DNA of 64,000 nucleotides from Sphingomonas sp. IW22 (GCF_041321155.1 NZ_JBGGWB010000004.1:124001-188000); one strand, 5' to 3'. Shown: positions 42,127 through 51,884, counted from the stretch's first letter. The notes: generated by a model from the letters alone, not told the origin. A program made the numbers and translations.

Positions 42127-42207
42127 TCCGTTCAGCGAGCCCGAGCTGATCGCCCAGGAGATCATGCGTCTCGTCGATCGATCCCGCGCCGAAGCAAGGA
42201 CAAGCCT

Positions 42208-42960
42208 ATGACGGATATCCAGCGGCTCCCGCTTCTTCGTCTCTGCGGTATCGCGGGCGTGATCGGCGCGATCCTCTGGACGCTCGGCGACGCGCTGATC
42301 ATCGGGGCTAGGGCAAGTCCCGACGACTATCCGCTGATCCTGAAGACCTATGCCGATCGCATCCAGTTCGACGGTGTCGCGCTGATGCTTCCATCCTCCG
42401 AGGCGCGGCTCGCCGCGGGCGCGCTGGTGGCCGATGCCGGCATCGTCTTCTATCTCGCGGGCTGCTGGCATCTGCTCGAAGGGCTGCGTCCGGCGATGGG
42501 CTGGTGGCGCTGGCTGACCTTCGTCCTGCTGGTCGCCGGCAACGCCTGGTCTCCGCTCGGCCATGCGGGCTTCTACTATGTCGGCATGGCCTACAAGACG
42601 ATCCTCGAAACGCCGGCCGCGGCCCATGGCGCGCTGCTCGATCTCGGCCAGCACTTCTACCATGTCCTGCTCATCGCCTGGTTGATGCCGATCGTGACGC
42701 TGGGCCTGGCGCTGCTGCTCCTCGGGATCGTCATCGCGCTGGGCCGCACCGCCTGGCCACGCTGGTTCGCAGCGCTGGCCAATCCCGTCTCGCTGGTCGC
42801 GATCGGCATGCTGATCGCGCGCATCCTGCCCGAGCCGGCGCACACCTGGCTTGACGGCGCCGCGTTCAACCTCGGCTGGCTCGTTGTCTATGCCGTCTCG
42901 ACGGCGCTGCTCTGGAATGGTGGCCGTTCGCCGGTCGCATCACGGGACGAAGCAGCATGA
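42208..42960 (+). CDS. multi-pass membrane protein of unknown function
   Basis: The 250-residue protein has about seven hydrophobic segments, including CGIAGVIGAILWTLGDALII (about 12-31), WLTFVLLVAGNAW, and VTLGLALLLLGIVIALGR. A conserved-looking loop holds SPLGHAGFYYVGMAYKT. I associate this type with an uncharacterised sphingomonad membrane family (possibly DUF6796) but cannot confirm it. Its end overlaps the truncated MFS gene by four bases (ATGA), so the pair was once a coupled unit. Confidence 0.65.
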   Translation: MTDIQRLPLLRLCGIAGVIGAILWTLGDALIIGARASPDDYPLILKTYADRIQFDGVALMLPSSEARLAAGALVADAGIVFYLAGCWHLLEGLRPAMGWWRWLTFVLLVAGNAWSPLGHAGFYYVGMAYKTILETPAAAHGALLDLGQHFYHVLLIAWLMPIVTLGLALLLLGIVIALGRTAWPRWFAALANPVSLVAIGMLIARILPEPAHTWLDGAAFNLGWLVVYAVSTALLWNGGRSPVASRDEAA

Positions 42961-43229
42961 CCGAAGCTGCGACAGCGACAGGCGACGAACAAGTGGGGGA
43001 GGAAGCATCAGGCGCTTTCAGCATGAAGCCACTGATGTTCGAGACCTTCGTCTGCTCGATGGCGATGATGTCGTTCGTGGCGCTCGCGGGCCCCATCGCG
43101 CGCGTGCTTGGCCTCGAGCCATGGCAGGTCGGCGGGGCGATGACCGCGTCGGGCATCGCCTGGATGATCATGGCGCGGTTCTGGGGCGGCCTTAGCGATC
43201 GGCGCGGCGCTCGTCGCTTGACGGCTTGA
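42957..43229 (+). pseudogene. truncated MFS transporter, N-terminal 90 residues
   Basis: The frame encodes MTEAATATGDEQ, two membrane segments (FETFVCSMAMMSFVALAGPI and VGGAMTASGIAWMIMARFWG) and the MFS loop motif GGLSDRRGARR, then stops. A full MFS transporter has about 400 residues, so over three quarters are missing. The break falls just after the loop motif, around 43218, where the fatty-acid block begins on the other strand. It is unlikely to be functional. Confidence 0.75.
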
Positions 43230-43288
43230 TTGGATCGGGGGCGCCGCGATCAAGCGTTACCGCTCGGTTAGAGAATGGGATGACCAAA

Positions 43289-43759
43289 TTATCGCTGCAA
43301 CTTTGCCATCGCTTCCACTTCGATGGTTGTAAGCTCGTCGATTGTCAGGTCGAGCGCAGAGCGCTGCGTCTTCAAGTCGACCAACCTTTCCCGGATGCGG
43401 GCAATCAATCGCTCCATTTGCTCCTTATGCTCGGGATCGGCATCGTAGAGATCGAGAAACTCCTTGATTTCCTTGATGGAGAAGCCAAGGCGTTTGCCGC
43501 GCAAAATCAGCTGTATGCGTCCGATCTCACGCCTGGAATATGCCCGGGTACTGCCTACCCGTTGAGGGGCGATAAGCCCCTCCTTTTCGTAGAAGCGTAG
43601 CGTGCGAAGTGTCAGTCCGAGTTCCTGAGCGACATCCTGGATGCCGTACACTTGTAAATCCGCATCCTTTGCGCGGGTTCTCCCCTTGTGCGTGGGGTTG
43701 TCGCGATCCGCGTCCTTAAGCGTTTCATCGTCCTCGGCGAGGTGGAGCGAGTTCCCCAT
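43289..43759 (-). CDS. MerR-family regulator (LiuR-like) of the fatty-acid module
   Basis: The 156-residue protein has a MerR DNA-binding domain (YGIQDVAQELGLTLRTLRFY, about 38-57; EKEGLIAPQRVGSTRAYSRR, about 58-77) and a coiled-coil dimerisation helix (ARIRERLVDLKTQRSALDLT). Cysteines used by metal-sensing MerR proteins are missing, so an acyl-CoA or other organic ligand is likelier. ATG 43759 is chosen for GGAG about 9 bases upstream. It is last in the fadD-fadL run. MerR proteins of the LiuR type control fatty-acid and branched-chain degradation, and a matching operator-like palindrome precedes fadA at 48331. Confidence 0.78.
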   Translation of the reverse strand: MGNSLHLAEDDETLKDADRDNPTHKGRTRAKDADLQVYGIQDVAQELGLTLRTLRFYEKEGLIAPQRVGSTRAYSRREIGRIQLILRGKRLGFSIKEIKEFLDLYDADPEHKEQMERLIARIRERLVDLKTQRSALDLTIDELTTIEVEAMAKLQR

Positions 43760-43840
43760 GCCATCCACTCCCTGTCCTCCAATCACGGCTACCCTACCAC
43801 TCAAGCGCATAAGCCTCGTAGCTTGACAGGGGATAGAGGC

Positions 43841-45502
43841 TCAGGCGAGCTTTTTGTTCTCCTCCTCGATCAAATCCTTCTTCGAAAGTTTGCCGATCAA
43901 CGTCTTGGGCAGGCTGTCCCGGAATGCGAAGGCCTTGGGCATCTCGATCTTGCTGAGGCGATCCTGCAAAAAGACCTTGAGTTCATCGACGGTCAGGTTC
44001 GATCCCTCGTGCAGCGCGATGAACAACTTGGGAGATTGACCTCTGTAGGCGTCAGGAATCGCGATTGCGATCGCCTCCTTTACCGCCGGGTGCTGATAGG
44101 CCGCATCCTCGATGATCCGGGGATATACATTATATCCGCCACAGAAGATGATGTCCTTGATGCGGTCGACGAGGAAGAGATAGCCATCCTCATCAAAATA
44201 GCCGATATCGCCGGTTCGTAGCGCGCCATCGACGAAGACAGCACTGGTTTCTGCAGGGCGCTGCCAATAGCCCTTCATCACCTGAGGGCCGCGGGCGCAC
44301 ACTTCTCCGCGTTCTCCCTGGGGAAGAACCCGCGAGGGATTCTCCGGATCTCGGATCTCGATGATGGTGCCGGGGAAACTTGGGCCGCAGCTATTGTCCT
44401 TCACCGTCCCAAACAACGGGTTGCAGGCGATGATCGGGGCGGTTTCGGAGAGCCCATATCCTTCCACGACCCTGGCACGCGTGCGTGCCTCGAACTCCTC
44501 GCGTACCTCGAGCGGGAGCGGTGCGCCGCCGGATATACAGGCGCGCACGGCCGAGAGATCGGGTATCTCGTCGTCCGGAAGCGCGTTCAGGGCAACATAG
44601 ATCGTAGGCACGCCGAAGAACTGTGTCGGCGGCTTGCGCTTCATCGTGTTGAGAACCTGCTTCATCTCAAACCGTGGCAGCAGGACGATTTCGGCGCCGA
44701 TTTCGACTGAGAAGTTGAGCACCGTCGTGAGTGCGAAGACGTGAAACATGGGCAGGACGCCGAGAGTTCTCTCCTGCTGCGGGCGAAGTCCTCCCACATG
44801 CACCACCATCTGGGCGCTGTTCGCCGTGAGGTTGGCGTGGGTCAGCATTGCGCCCTTGGGCACGCCGGTTGTGCCTCCGGTATATTGAAGGACCGCGACA
44901 TCATCAGGGTGACGTTCTACCGCGTCAGGTTCGGCATCATGGGCGAGAAGCGCCTTGAGCCGGACATGAAGGCCTTCGTCGAGTATCCGCGCGTGGTCTT
45001 TTCGCTTGAATAGCGCAAAGCCCAGGCCTTGCAGCCAGGGCAGCATATCCCTCATGCCGCACAACACGATCTTGTCCAGCCCGGCACGTGGCGCGACGGC
45101 TTGCACTTTCTCGTGGATTATCCGGACGTCCGGTACCGCCATCATGCGCGTTCCCGAGTCCCGGATCTGATGCTCCAGTTCGCGCTCCGTGTAGAGCGGG
45201 TTGAAGTTGACCACGATCGCACCCACGCGCAGCGCCGCGAAGTACAATATCGCGAAATAGGGGCAGTTCGGCAGGCACAGGCCGAATCGATCGCCCTTGC
45301 GCAGCCCCTGATCCTGCAATCCACGTGCTGCACGGCGAACGAGTTGCCCCACCTGCGCATAAGTCCAGGTTCGCCCGAGAAAGTCGATGGCGACGCGTTC
45401 GGGATAAAGGTTCAACGCATTGTCGAGGAGGTCGGTCAGGAGCCGTGGCGGAATTGCCGGTTCCGGTATCGACGGGAAGGCGCTGATGGCGGGCTGGGGC
45501 AT
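43841..45502 (-). CDS. fadD: long-chain fatty acid-CoA ligase
   Basis: The 553-residue adenylate-forming enzyme has the P-loop-like VLQYTGGTTGVPKGAMLTHA (about 207-226), VEGYGLSETAPI (about 351-362), the adenylate motif ALRTGDIGYFDEDGYLFLVD and DRIKDIIFCGGYNVYPRIIE, and the C-terminal catalytic lysine region KTLIGKLSKKDL. It activates fatty acids to acyl-CoA. ATG 45502 follows GGAG by 7 bases and is preferred over ATG 45517, which overlaps the fadL stop. It lies between fadL and the MerR gene on one strand. Confidence 0.93.
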   Translation of the reverse strand: MPQPAISAFPSIPEPAIPPRLLTDLLDNALNLYPERVAIDFLGRTWTYAQVGQLVRRAARGLQDQGLRKGDRFGLCLPNCPYFAILYFAALRVGAIVVNFNPLYTERELEHQIRDSGTRMMAVPDVRIIHEKVQAVAPRAGLDKIVLCGMRDMLPWLQGLGFALFKRKDHARILDEGLHVRLKALLAHDAEPDAVERHPDDVAVLQYTGGTTGVPKGAMLTHANLTANSAQMVVHVGGLRPQQERTLGVLPMFHVFALTTVLNFSVEIGAEIVLLPRFEMKQVLNTMKRKPPTQFFGVPTIYVALNALPDDEIPDLSAVRACISGGAPLPLEVREEFEARTRARVVEGYGLSETAPIIACNPLFGTVKDNSCGPSFPGTIIEIRDPENPSRVLPQGERGEVCARGPQVMKGYWQRPAETSAVFVDGALRTGDIGYFDEDGYLFLVDRIKDIIFCGGYNVYPRIIEDAAYQHPAVKEAIAIAIPDAYRGQSPKLFIALHEGSNLTVDELKVFLQDRLSKIEMPKAFAFRDSLPKTLIGKLSKKDLIEEENKKLA

Positions 45503-45516
45503 GGCGATCTCCAGCA

Positions 45517-46824
45517 TCAGAAGTGGAAACGTCCGCCGAGCGACAGCACGACGGCGTGCGCGTCCTCGAGCTTGCCGTCCATCAGGATCGGCGTCTGCAC
45601 GGCCGTGCCGGCATAGGCCGCTGTCGTGCGATCAATAGTCGTATCCTTGAACGTAATATACGCTGCGCCCGCATCGAGCGTGAACCGGGAAGACACGGCA
45701 TAGCTTGTGCCGGCAGCGAAATTCCAACGGTTGCTGTCAGGCACTCGAGCGTCCCGATTGCCGTTGCGCGTCGGGGTCTGGGCATGTTGAACGCCGGCAC
45801 GAACGGTCCAGGCTGGTGTGACCGCGTAATCGATGCCGCCTGCGAAGCTCCAAGTGTCCCGGTAATTTTCCGGGATTGAAACGTTGAGCGGCGCGCCGAG
45901 CCGGATAGCGTCGAATTTCGACCAACCCATGCGGGTCACCTGACCGTTGAGGGTGACCTTGGGCGACACCGCCACGCGCGCTCCGAAGATCGCCTGCCAG
46001 GGGGTCTCGAACGTAGCGTTTGCATTCACTACGCTGTTTTGCCCGGCGAGCGGACCAAGAAGACCGGTCGTCGTCACCGAACCGTCGAGATTATGCTTCA
46101 CGCTCGACTTGTAGCTGGCGCCCAGTTGCATGGGGCCGGCGCGATATTGCAGCCCGGCCGACCAGCCAAGATCCCAACCATTGCCTTTCAGCTCCTGGTG
46201 GCCGTCGGCGAGAAGAGGCGATAGGTTCGGCAGATAGTTGGACAATGATGCGTCGGCATATTCGATATTAAGCGCGGCGCCGATGCTGAGATTTGGCGTA
46301 ACGAGGTAGGCGATCGATGGCTGGATGTCGTATGTTCGCAGCTTGGTCTTGTCGGCGCTATACCGTGCCCAGCTGTCGGCATCATAATTGGTTGTGAAGC
46401 TATAAGGGGAGGCGACGGTCAGCCCCAAAGCGAGCCGTGATGTCAGGCCGACGGCTATCGCGCCGGAGGGTAGTACGCCATTATTGATCGGATCACGAGA
46501 GCGTTGGCTCCCGCCTACAGCCGCAGCCGACTGCCCGGGACGGACAATGAGCGTGTTGACATTGTCAACCGACCCTTTGGGAAGGATTACGCTTACGGCC
46601 TGGTGGGCATCGACTCCTTCCATGCCTGCGATCGCAGCCGGATTCCACCAGAGGGACTGTACGCCCTGGTCGGCGACCTCGCCCGAAAAGGCTCGTCCGG
46701 CACCTCTGGACGATTGTTCCTGAAGGTAAAAGGCCTGCGCGCTCGCGGCTTGCGGCGCGAGCAATCCAGCCGCCACGGCCGATGTTGCGATCCCAACTTT
46801 CCAATTTTTGCCTGCCACGCCCAT
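45517..46824 (-). CDS. fadL: FadL/OmpP1-type outer membrane fatty acid transporter
   Basis: The 435-residue protein has a signal peptide (VGIATSAVAAGLLAPQAASA) and the FadL hallmark AFYLQEQSSRGAGRAFSGEV followed by SLWWNPAAIAGMEG (NPA motif, near residues 60-62). Repeated beta-strands and a terminal LSLGGRFHF strand ending in phenylalanine follow. It carries long-chain fatty acids or other hydrophobics across the outer membrane. Start may be ATG 46824, immediately after AGGGGAG, or GTG 46818, at ideal spacing from that site. It is followed by fadD with almost no gap. Confidence 0.9.
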   Translation of the reverse strand: MGVAGKNWKVGIATSAVAAGLLAPQAASAQAFYLQEQSSRGAGRAFSGEVADQGVQSLWWNPAAIAGMEGVDAHQAVSVILPKGSVDNVNTLIVRPGQSAAAVGGSQRSRDPINNGVLPSGAIAVGLTSRLALGLTVASPYSFTTNYDADSWARYSADKTKLRTYDIQPSIAYLVTPNLSIGAALNIEYADASLSNYLPNLSPLLADGHQELKGNGWDLGWSAGLQYRAGPMQLGASYKSSVKHNLDGSVTTTGLLGPLAGQNSVVNANATFETPWQAIFGARVAVSPKVTLNGQVTRMGWSKFDAIRLGAPLNVSIPENYRDTWSFAGGIDYAVTPAWTVRAGVQHAQTPTRNGNRDARVPDSNRWNFAAGTSYAVSSRFTLDAGAAYITFKDTTIDRTTAAYAGTAVQTPILMDGKLEDAHAVVLSLGGRFHF

Positions 46825-46856
46825 CTCCCCTTTCGTGATTGTCAAATTCCTCGTGC

Positions 46857-47261
46857 TTATCGGAGGCGCGTCCATGTCTGCGTCTTGCACAGGGGCCAGA
46901 CGATGCAGCCCTTGAGGCGCAAATGATCCCGATCGGCTAACGTGACCGTCGCGCTGTATGTACCGCCATCCTCAGCGTTGTAGATGGAACCACCCGACCA
47001 ACTGCCCGACTTCCACGTAAAACCCTGCAGAATCTGCAATCCACGAAGCGGACGACCGCGCAACGCAGCGGTCTTGTTCTTTTCGTCACGTAGTTCGGGG
47101 TTGGCTTTGATCCCGTCGGAACTGATCAAGGCACCGCAGATCGATTGCCCGCAGCGGGTGATTTCCACGACGCCATGACGGCTCTCGGTTTGCCAGCGAC
47201 CGACAACGGTGTCGGCGGGCAATGCAGTGCTCGAAGCCAGTAGTGTCAGAATGATCGACAT
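46857..47261 (-). CDS. DUF2147 periplasmic protein
   Basis: The 134-residue protein has a short signal-like start (MSIILTLLASSTALPADTVV) and the DUF2147 core: GRWQTESRHGVVEITRCGQS, ICGALISSD, RGLQILQGFTW and SGGSIYNAEDGGTYSATVTL. Members are lipocalin-like periplasmic proteins of unknown role. It is first in the minus-strand fatty-acid run, 32 bases before fadL. Possible regulator half-sites (TTGAC and CGTCAT) lie about 85-115 bases upstream. Confidence 0.85.
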   Translation of the reverse strand: MSIILTLLASSTALPADTVVGRWQTESRHGVVEITRCGQSICGALISSDGIKANPELRDEKNKTAALRGRPLRGLQILQGFTWKSGSWSGGSIYNAEDGGTYSATVTLADRDHLRLKGCIVWPLCKTQTWTRLR

Positions 47262-47472
47262 TGTTCCTCTCCGCGCGCCTTCAGGCGACCGTCTGTTTCA
47301 CGTCTGGAGCCAATATGCGGCAAATCAGCGTCCCATAACCATCTCGATGACGTATAGGTAAGTCAATAGCTCAATGCGTCATCAAAATGCCTATTAGGTT
47401 GTGTGCGAATTGGAGGGGTCAGGCGCTGCTGGCCCCGTCGTCAGGGTTCGGGCGTGTTCGTGTGTGACGCCG

Positions 47473-48117
47473 TCAAGCTATTGATCTGTGCGTGCCTTCA
47501 AGCAAGGAAAGATTGCGATAATTGCCCAGTTCCTGAATGCGCTGGATGGAACGCGACACTTCGCCGTCAGCCGCCCCGTTCGCGGCAACGACCAGGCGCC
47601 CGTAGCCGCCGGCGTGAATGCGAAAGTCGCTCCAGATCCGGACGCTATCCCCGATGATGCAGGAGACGAGATGGCCCGGATGGAAGTCGGCCCGATCGAC
47701 AACCGGCTCGGCGTAGCTATCGTTCGCCACAACGACGATGTGGGTTGCGCGGATGACCAGGCCCGGCAGCGTTTCCATCCACTGCAAGGTATCACTGAAG
47801 GGGCCGACGTCGGGAGCAGACCAGAACTGCGCGTCCGCGCTGACCGAGGTTGACGTTAGCGTCGTGGTGACCGCTTCACTGTGCCTTTCCCAGGCCAGCC
47901 GCCCGTTGGCGGACCACTCCGTTTCCAGGTGGCGCAGGTTGCGATCGAGTCCAGAGGCACATCGCTGCTCCAGGATCAGCCATTCCTTCTCCCGGTCATT
48001 CTCATCGACCAGGCGAACCGTCTGAAATGCCATGGCGGGCAATTCGAGTGCAGGAAAACGGCGCAGATGCATTTCGCCGACGATCTGACGCCGGAGGGGA
48101 TGCTCAGAAAATCGCAT
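47473..48117 (-). pseudogene. DUF3422 membrane protein, C-terminally truncated
   Basis: The 214 residues match the N-terminal half of DUF3422 proteins: HPLRRQIVGEMHLRRFPALE (about 6-25), LAWERHSEAVTTTL and IQRIQELGNYRNLSLLEG. Family members have more than 400 residues and end with membrane helices; this one stops after GTHRSIA with no helix. The break point near 47480 faces the fatty-acid run, as the broken MFS gene does on the other side. It is probably nonfunctional. Confidence 0.75.
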
Positions 48118-48330
48118 GTGTGCGCCTTCGAAAACAGGTGCAGTGGCGCTTGGGGAGAGGCGCAGCCGTCGATAAGACGGGCGCGAGCATCATCGCCGGG
48201 ATGAGAGTGCGCGGTTTTTCACTGGCGAGCATCCGTACGTTCCTCGGCCAAGACCTCCGATATCAAGCCTCCCGGGAACCGGTGCATGACGATTCCCTCG
48301 ACGGCGTGAGAAGAGTGCCAAAGATTTTAG

Positions 48331-48346
48331 TTGACGTAAACGTCAT
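48331..48346. promoter_or_regulatory. LiuR/MerR-type operator candidate upstream of fadA
   Basis: TTGACGTAAACGTCAT contains the inverted repeat TGACGT-AA-ACGTCA. It resembles sites of LiuR-type MerR regulators of fatty-acid degradation and lies about 55 bases before the fadA start. The MerR gene at 43289 is the obvious candidate ligand-binding protein. The link is inferred. Confidence 0.55.
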
Positions 48347-48399
48347 TTCACGCACCATTAGGTAATCAGATGTGCGATTCCCTGGAGAGGCTATCATCG

Positions 48400-49536
48400 A
48401 TGCGTAATGTGGTTGTTGCGGGCTATGCCCGGTCCCCCTTTCACCTGGCAGGCAAGGGCGCGCTGGCGCGCGTCCGCCCTGACGATCTGGCCGCTCAGGT
48501 CATTCGCGGACTGATTCAGCAGACCGGCGTGAAGGCCGAAGATATCGAGGATATCGTGCTGGGCTGCGCTTTTCCTGAAGGCGAGCAGGGCTTCAACATC
48601 GCGCGCCTTATCGGTCTTCTCGCCGACCTGCCGCTCTCTGTCGGCGGCATGACCGTTAATCGCTTCTGCGGATCGTCGATGAGCTCGGTCCACATCGCTG
48701 CGGGCCAGATTCAGCTTGGCGCCGGCGAGGCCTTCATCTGCGCGGGCGTGGAGTCGATGAGCCGCGTGCCGATGATGGGGTTCAATCCGCTGCCGAACCC
48801 CGAGCTCGCGAAGAAGAGCGCCGCCTATATGGGCATGGGCGACACGGCGGAGAATGTCGCGACCAAATATCAGATCACCCGTGCCCAGCAGGAAGCCTTT
48901 GCGGTCGCCAGTCAGGACAAGGCGGCCGCGGCAATCGCGGCCGGCAAGCTCGAGGCCGAGATCGTGCCGATCACGACCAAGGCGGGCGTGGTCGACAAGG
49001 ATGGCACGCCGCGTGCCGGCACGACGACGGAAACCCTCGCCGGGCTGAAGCCGGCCTTCAGCCAAGACGGCACGGTAACGGCGGGAACGTCCTCGCCGCT
49101 GACCGATGGCGCAAGCGCAATCCTGGTCACGAGCGAGGATTATGCGCGCGCGCATGGACTGCCGATCCTTGCCCGCATCAAGTCGGTTGCTGTCTCTGGC
49201 TGCCAGCCGGAGATCATGGGCATCGGACCGGTCGAGGCCTCGCGCAAGGCGCTGCAGCGGGCGGGGCTCAGTGTGGACCAGCTTGACGTTGTCGAGCTCA
49301 ACGAAGCCTTTGCGAGCCAGTCACTGGCCTGCATCAGCGACCTGGGGCTTGACCAGTCGAAGGTCAATCTGGACGGCGGCGCCATCGCGATAGGCCACCC
49401 TCTGGGGGCGACCGGTGCGCGGATCGTGGGCAAGGCCGCGGCTCTGCTGAAGCGCGAAGGCGGCAGCTATGCGCTTGCCACCCAGTGCATCGGCGGCGGT
49501 CAGGGCATCGCCACCGTGCTGGAGGCGGCGGAATGA
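48400..49536 (+). CDS. fadA: acetyl-CoA C-acyltransferase (beta-ketothiolase)
   Basis: The 378-residue thiolase has the acylated cysteine in VNRFCGSSMSSVHIAAGQIQ (Cys at about 88), ELNEAFASQSLACI (NEAF, about 302-305), GGAIAIGHPLGATGAR (GHP, about 333-335) and ATQCIGGGQGIATVL (second Cys). It cleaves 3-ketoacyl-CoA in the last step of beta-oxidation. ATG 48400 is chosen over 48370 because the family starts at MRNVVVAGYARSP; GGAGAGG lies 10 or more bases upstream. Its stop overlaps the next start (ATGA). Confidence 0.94.
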   Translation: MRNVVVAGYARSPFHLAGKGALARVRPDDLAAQVIRGLIQQTGVKAEDIEDIVLGCAFPEGEQGFNIARLIGLLADLPLSVGGMTVNRFCGSSMSSVHIAAGQIQLGAGEAFICAGVESMSRVPMMGFNPLPNPELAKKSAAYMGMGDTAENVATKYQITRAQQEAFAVASQDKAAAAIAAGKLEAEIVPITTKAGVVDKDGTPRAGTTTETLAGLKPAFSQDGTVTAGTSSPLTDGASAILVTSEDYARAHGLPILARIKSVAVSGCQPEIMGIGPVEASRKALQRAGLSVDQLDVVELNEAFASQSLACISDLGLDQSKVNLDGGAIAIGHPLGATGARIVGKAAALLKREGGSYALATQCIGGGQGIATVLEAAE

Positions 49537-51884
49537 GCGAGCAGGCCATCAAGCCAGTCGGCGCCCCGCCGGAAACCATCAAAAAGGTCTGCGTGATCGG
49601 CGCAGGCGTCATGGGCGCCGGCATCGCAGCGCAGGTCGCCAATGCCGGCGTGCCGGTGCTGCTGCTCGATATCGTGCCCAAGGAGGGCGGCGATCGTGAC
49701 GCCGTGGCGAAGGGTGCGGTCGCGAAGATGCTGAAGACCGATCCGGCGCCCTTCATGTCGAAGGCTGCGGCGAAGCTAGTTGAAACGGGCAATATCGACG
49801 ACCATCTCGAGCGGGTGGCCGAATGCGACTGGATCGTCGAGGCGATCGTCGAACGGCTCGACATCAAGCAGGCGCTCTACGCCAAGCTTGAGCAGCTCAA
49901 GCGTCCGGGCACGGCGGTATCGTCCAATACCTCGACGATTCCGCTTGGCCATCTGGTCGAGGGGCGGGACGATCAGTTCAAACAGGACTTCCTGATCACC
50001 CATTTCTTCAATCCGCCGCGCTACATGCGGCTCATCGAAATCGTGACCGGCCCCGACACTGATACGGCTGTGGCGAGGCGCGTCTCGGATTTCGTCGATC
50101 GAAAGCTCGGCAAGCGCATCGTGCCGGCGCGGGACACGCCGGGCTTCATCGCCAATCGCATCGGTACCTACTGGCTGGCCGTCGCGATCAATGCCGCGAT
50201 GGACCAGGGGCTGACGGTGGAGGAAGCCGACCAGATCGGCGGAAAGCCGATGGGCGTGCCCAAGACCGGCATTTTCGGCCTTGTCGATCTCGTTGGCGTC
50301 GACCTCATGCCGCTGCTCACGAAGAGCCTGTCCTCGACGCTGCCGGCAGGTGACGCCTATTTCGACACGGTGAGGCCGATGCCGCTCGTCGACAGGATGA
50401 TCGCGGAAGGCTTTACCGGGCGGAAGGGCAAGGGCGGTTTCTACGCGTTCGACAAGGCGACGAAGACCAAGAAAGCGCTCGATCTCGCGACCGGCGAATA
50501 TCGCGTATCGGTGAAGCCGGCTTCCTTGCCGGGCCGGGCCGAGAAGGACCTGGCAGCATTGGTTGCTGCGCCCGGCAAGGTCGGCGCCTATGCCTGGGAA
50601 ATTCTCGGCAAGGTTCTTTCCTATGCCGCGAGTCTGGTCGGTGAAGCTGCGGACAACATCGTCGGCATCGATGACGCGATGAAGCTCGGCTACAACTGGA
50701 AGTTCGGGCCGTTCGAACTGATCGATCGCCTCGGGCCGGGCAAGCTCGCCGAACGGCTGGCCGCCGAGGGGCGGGATGTTCCCGCGATCCTCAAGGTAGC
50801 CGGAGATCGGCCTTTCTACCGGGTGCAGGACGGCCGTCGGCAATATCTCGATGCCGCCGGCGACTATCATGATGTCGTGCGGCCCGAGGGCGTGCTGCTG
50901 CTGGAAGACATCAAGCTCCATAGCCAGCCGATCCTCAAAAATGGTTCGGCGGCACTCTGGGATGTCGGCGACGGCGTTGCCTGCCTTGAGTTCACCGGCA
51001 AGATGAACGCGCTCGACGGCGATGTGATGAAGCTGATCGGTCAGGCGATCCCGGTCGTGCAGGACAAGTTCAAGGCGCTCGTCGTCTATAATGAGGGCAG
51101 CAATTTCTCCGCCGGCGCCAATCTCGGTCTTGCTCTGTTCGCACTGAACATCGCGGCATGGGGCGAGATCGAAAAGCTCGTCGCGGGCGGGCAGCAGGCC
51201 TACAAGGCGCTCAAATATGCGCTGTTCCCGGTCGTGAGCGCTCCGGCCGGCATGGCATTGGGCGGCGGTTGCGAGATCCTGCTCAACAGTGATGCCGTGC
51301 AGGCCCATGCCGAAAGCTATGTGGGTCTGGTCGAGTGCGGCGTGGGTCTGATCCCTGGCTGGGGCGGATGCGGTGAAATGATCGATCGCTGGCGCTCCAG
51401 TCCCGGCATGCCCAAGGGGCCGATGCCGGCCGTAGCCAAGGTCTTCGAGACGGTATCGACAGCCACTGTGGCAAAGTCGGCCGCCGAGGCGAAGGAGCAT
51501 GGCTTCCTGCGTCCCTCGGACGGCATTACGATGAACCGGGACCGTCTGCTGGCGGACGCCAAGGCGAAGGCACTGGAACTGGCCGACGGTTACAAACCGC
51601 CTGTGGCTCCGGAATTCCGCTTGCCTGGCGCGGGAGGCAAGTCCGCTCTTTCGATGGCTGTCGAAGGCTTCCAGGCCCGTGGCCTCGCCACATCTTACGA
51701 TGGTGTCGTATCCGGCGCGCTCGCCGACGTCCTGACGGGCGGCGAGAAGGATCTCATCGACATCGTGACCGAAGAGGATCTGCTGGCGCTCGAGCGCAAG
51801 GCCTTCATGCAACTGGTGCGCGACCCGCGGACCCAGGCGCGCGTCGAGCAGATGCTCGTCACCGGCAAGCCGCTGCGTAACTGA
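49533..51884 (+). CDS. fadB: 3-hydroxyacyl-CoA dehydrogenase/enoyl-CoA hydratase, FadB/FadJ type
   Basis: The 783-residue bifunctional enzyme starts with the NAD-binding VCVIGAGVMGAGIAAQVANA (about 19-38) and continues with FFNPPRYMRLIEIVTG and DTPGFIANRIG in the dehydrogenase domain. The hydratase-like domain is C-terminal (ALVVYNEGSNFSAGANLGLA, about 515-534; MALGGGCEILLNSD, about 573-586). This order, dehydrogenase first, is typical of alphaproteobacterial forms. It is coupled to fadA by an ATGA overlap. It performs the hydration and oxidation steps of beta-oxidation. Confidence 0.93.
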   Translation: MSEQAIKPVGAPPETIKKVCVIGAGVMGAGIAAQVANAGVPVLLLDIVPKEGGDRDAVAKGAVAKMLKTDPAPFMSKAAAKLVETGNIDDHLERVAECDWIVEAIVERLDIKQALYAKLEQLKRPGTAVSSNTSTIPLGHLVEGRDDQFKQDFLITHFFNPPRYMRLIEIVTGPDTDTAVARRVSDFVDRKLGKRIVPARDTPGFIANRIGTYWLAVAINAAMDQGLTVEEADQIGGKPMGVPKTGIFGLVDLVGVDLMPLLTKSLSSTLPAGDAYFDTVRPMPLVDRMIAEGFTGRKGKGGFYAFDKATKTKKALDLATGEYRVSVKPASLPGRAEKDLAALVAAPGKVGAYAWEILGKVLSYAASLVGEAADNIVGIDDAMKLGYNWKFGPFELIDRLGPGKLAERLAAEGRDVPAILKVAGDRPFYRVQDGRRQYLDAAGDYHDVVRPEGVLLLEDIKLHSQPILKNGSAALWDVGDGVACLEFTGKMNALDGDVMKLIGQAIPVVQDKFKALVVYNEGSNFSAGANLGLALFALNIAAWGEIEKLVAGGQQAYKALKYALFPVVSAPAGMALGGGCEILLNSDAVQAHAESYVGLVECGVGLIPGWGGCGEMIDRWRSSPGMPKGPMPAVAKVFETVSTATVAKSAAEAKEHGFLRPSDGITMNRDRLLADAKAKALELADGYKPPVAPEFRLPGAGGKSALSMAVEGFQARGLATSYDGVVSGALADVLTGGEKDLIDIVTEEDLLALERKAFMQLVRDPRTQARVEQMLVTGKPLRN

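Larger units (their letters stand above)
41589..42207. other. 619-base interval: terminator and transposon debris
   Basis: The interval starts with the hmp terminator (41594-41625) and holds the C-terminal remnant of a transposase on the minus strand (41993-42126). The plus-strand frame from 41813 to 42211 has no family likeness and runs antisense to that remnant, so it is not called. Confidence 0.5.

Noticed and set aside
41813..42211. Plus-strand reading frame of 132 codons
   Set aside because: It is antisense to the transposase remnant, has no family likeness and no ribosome binding site.
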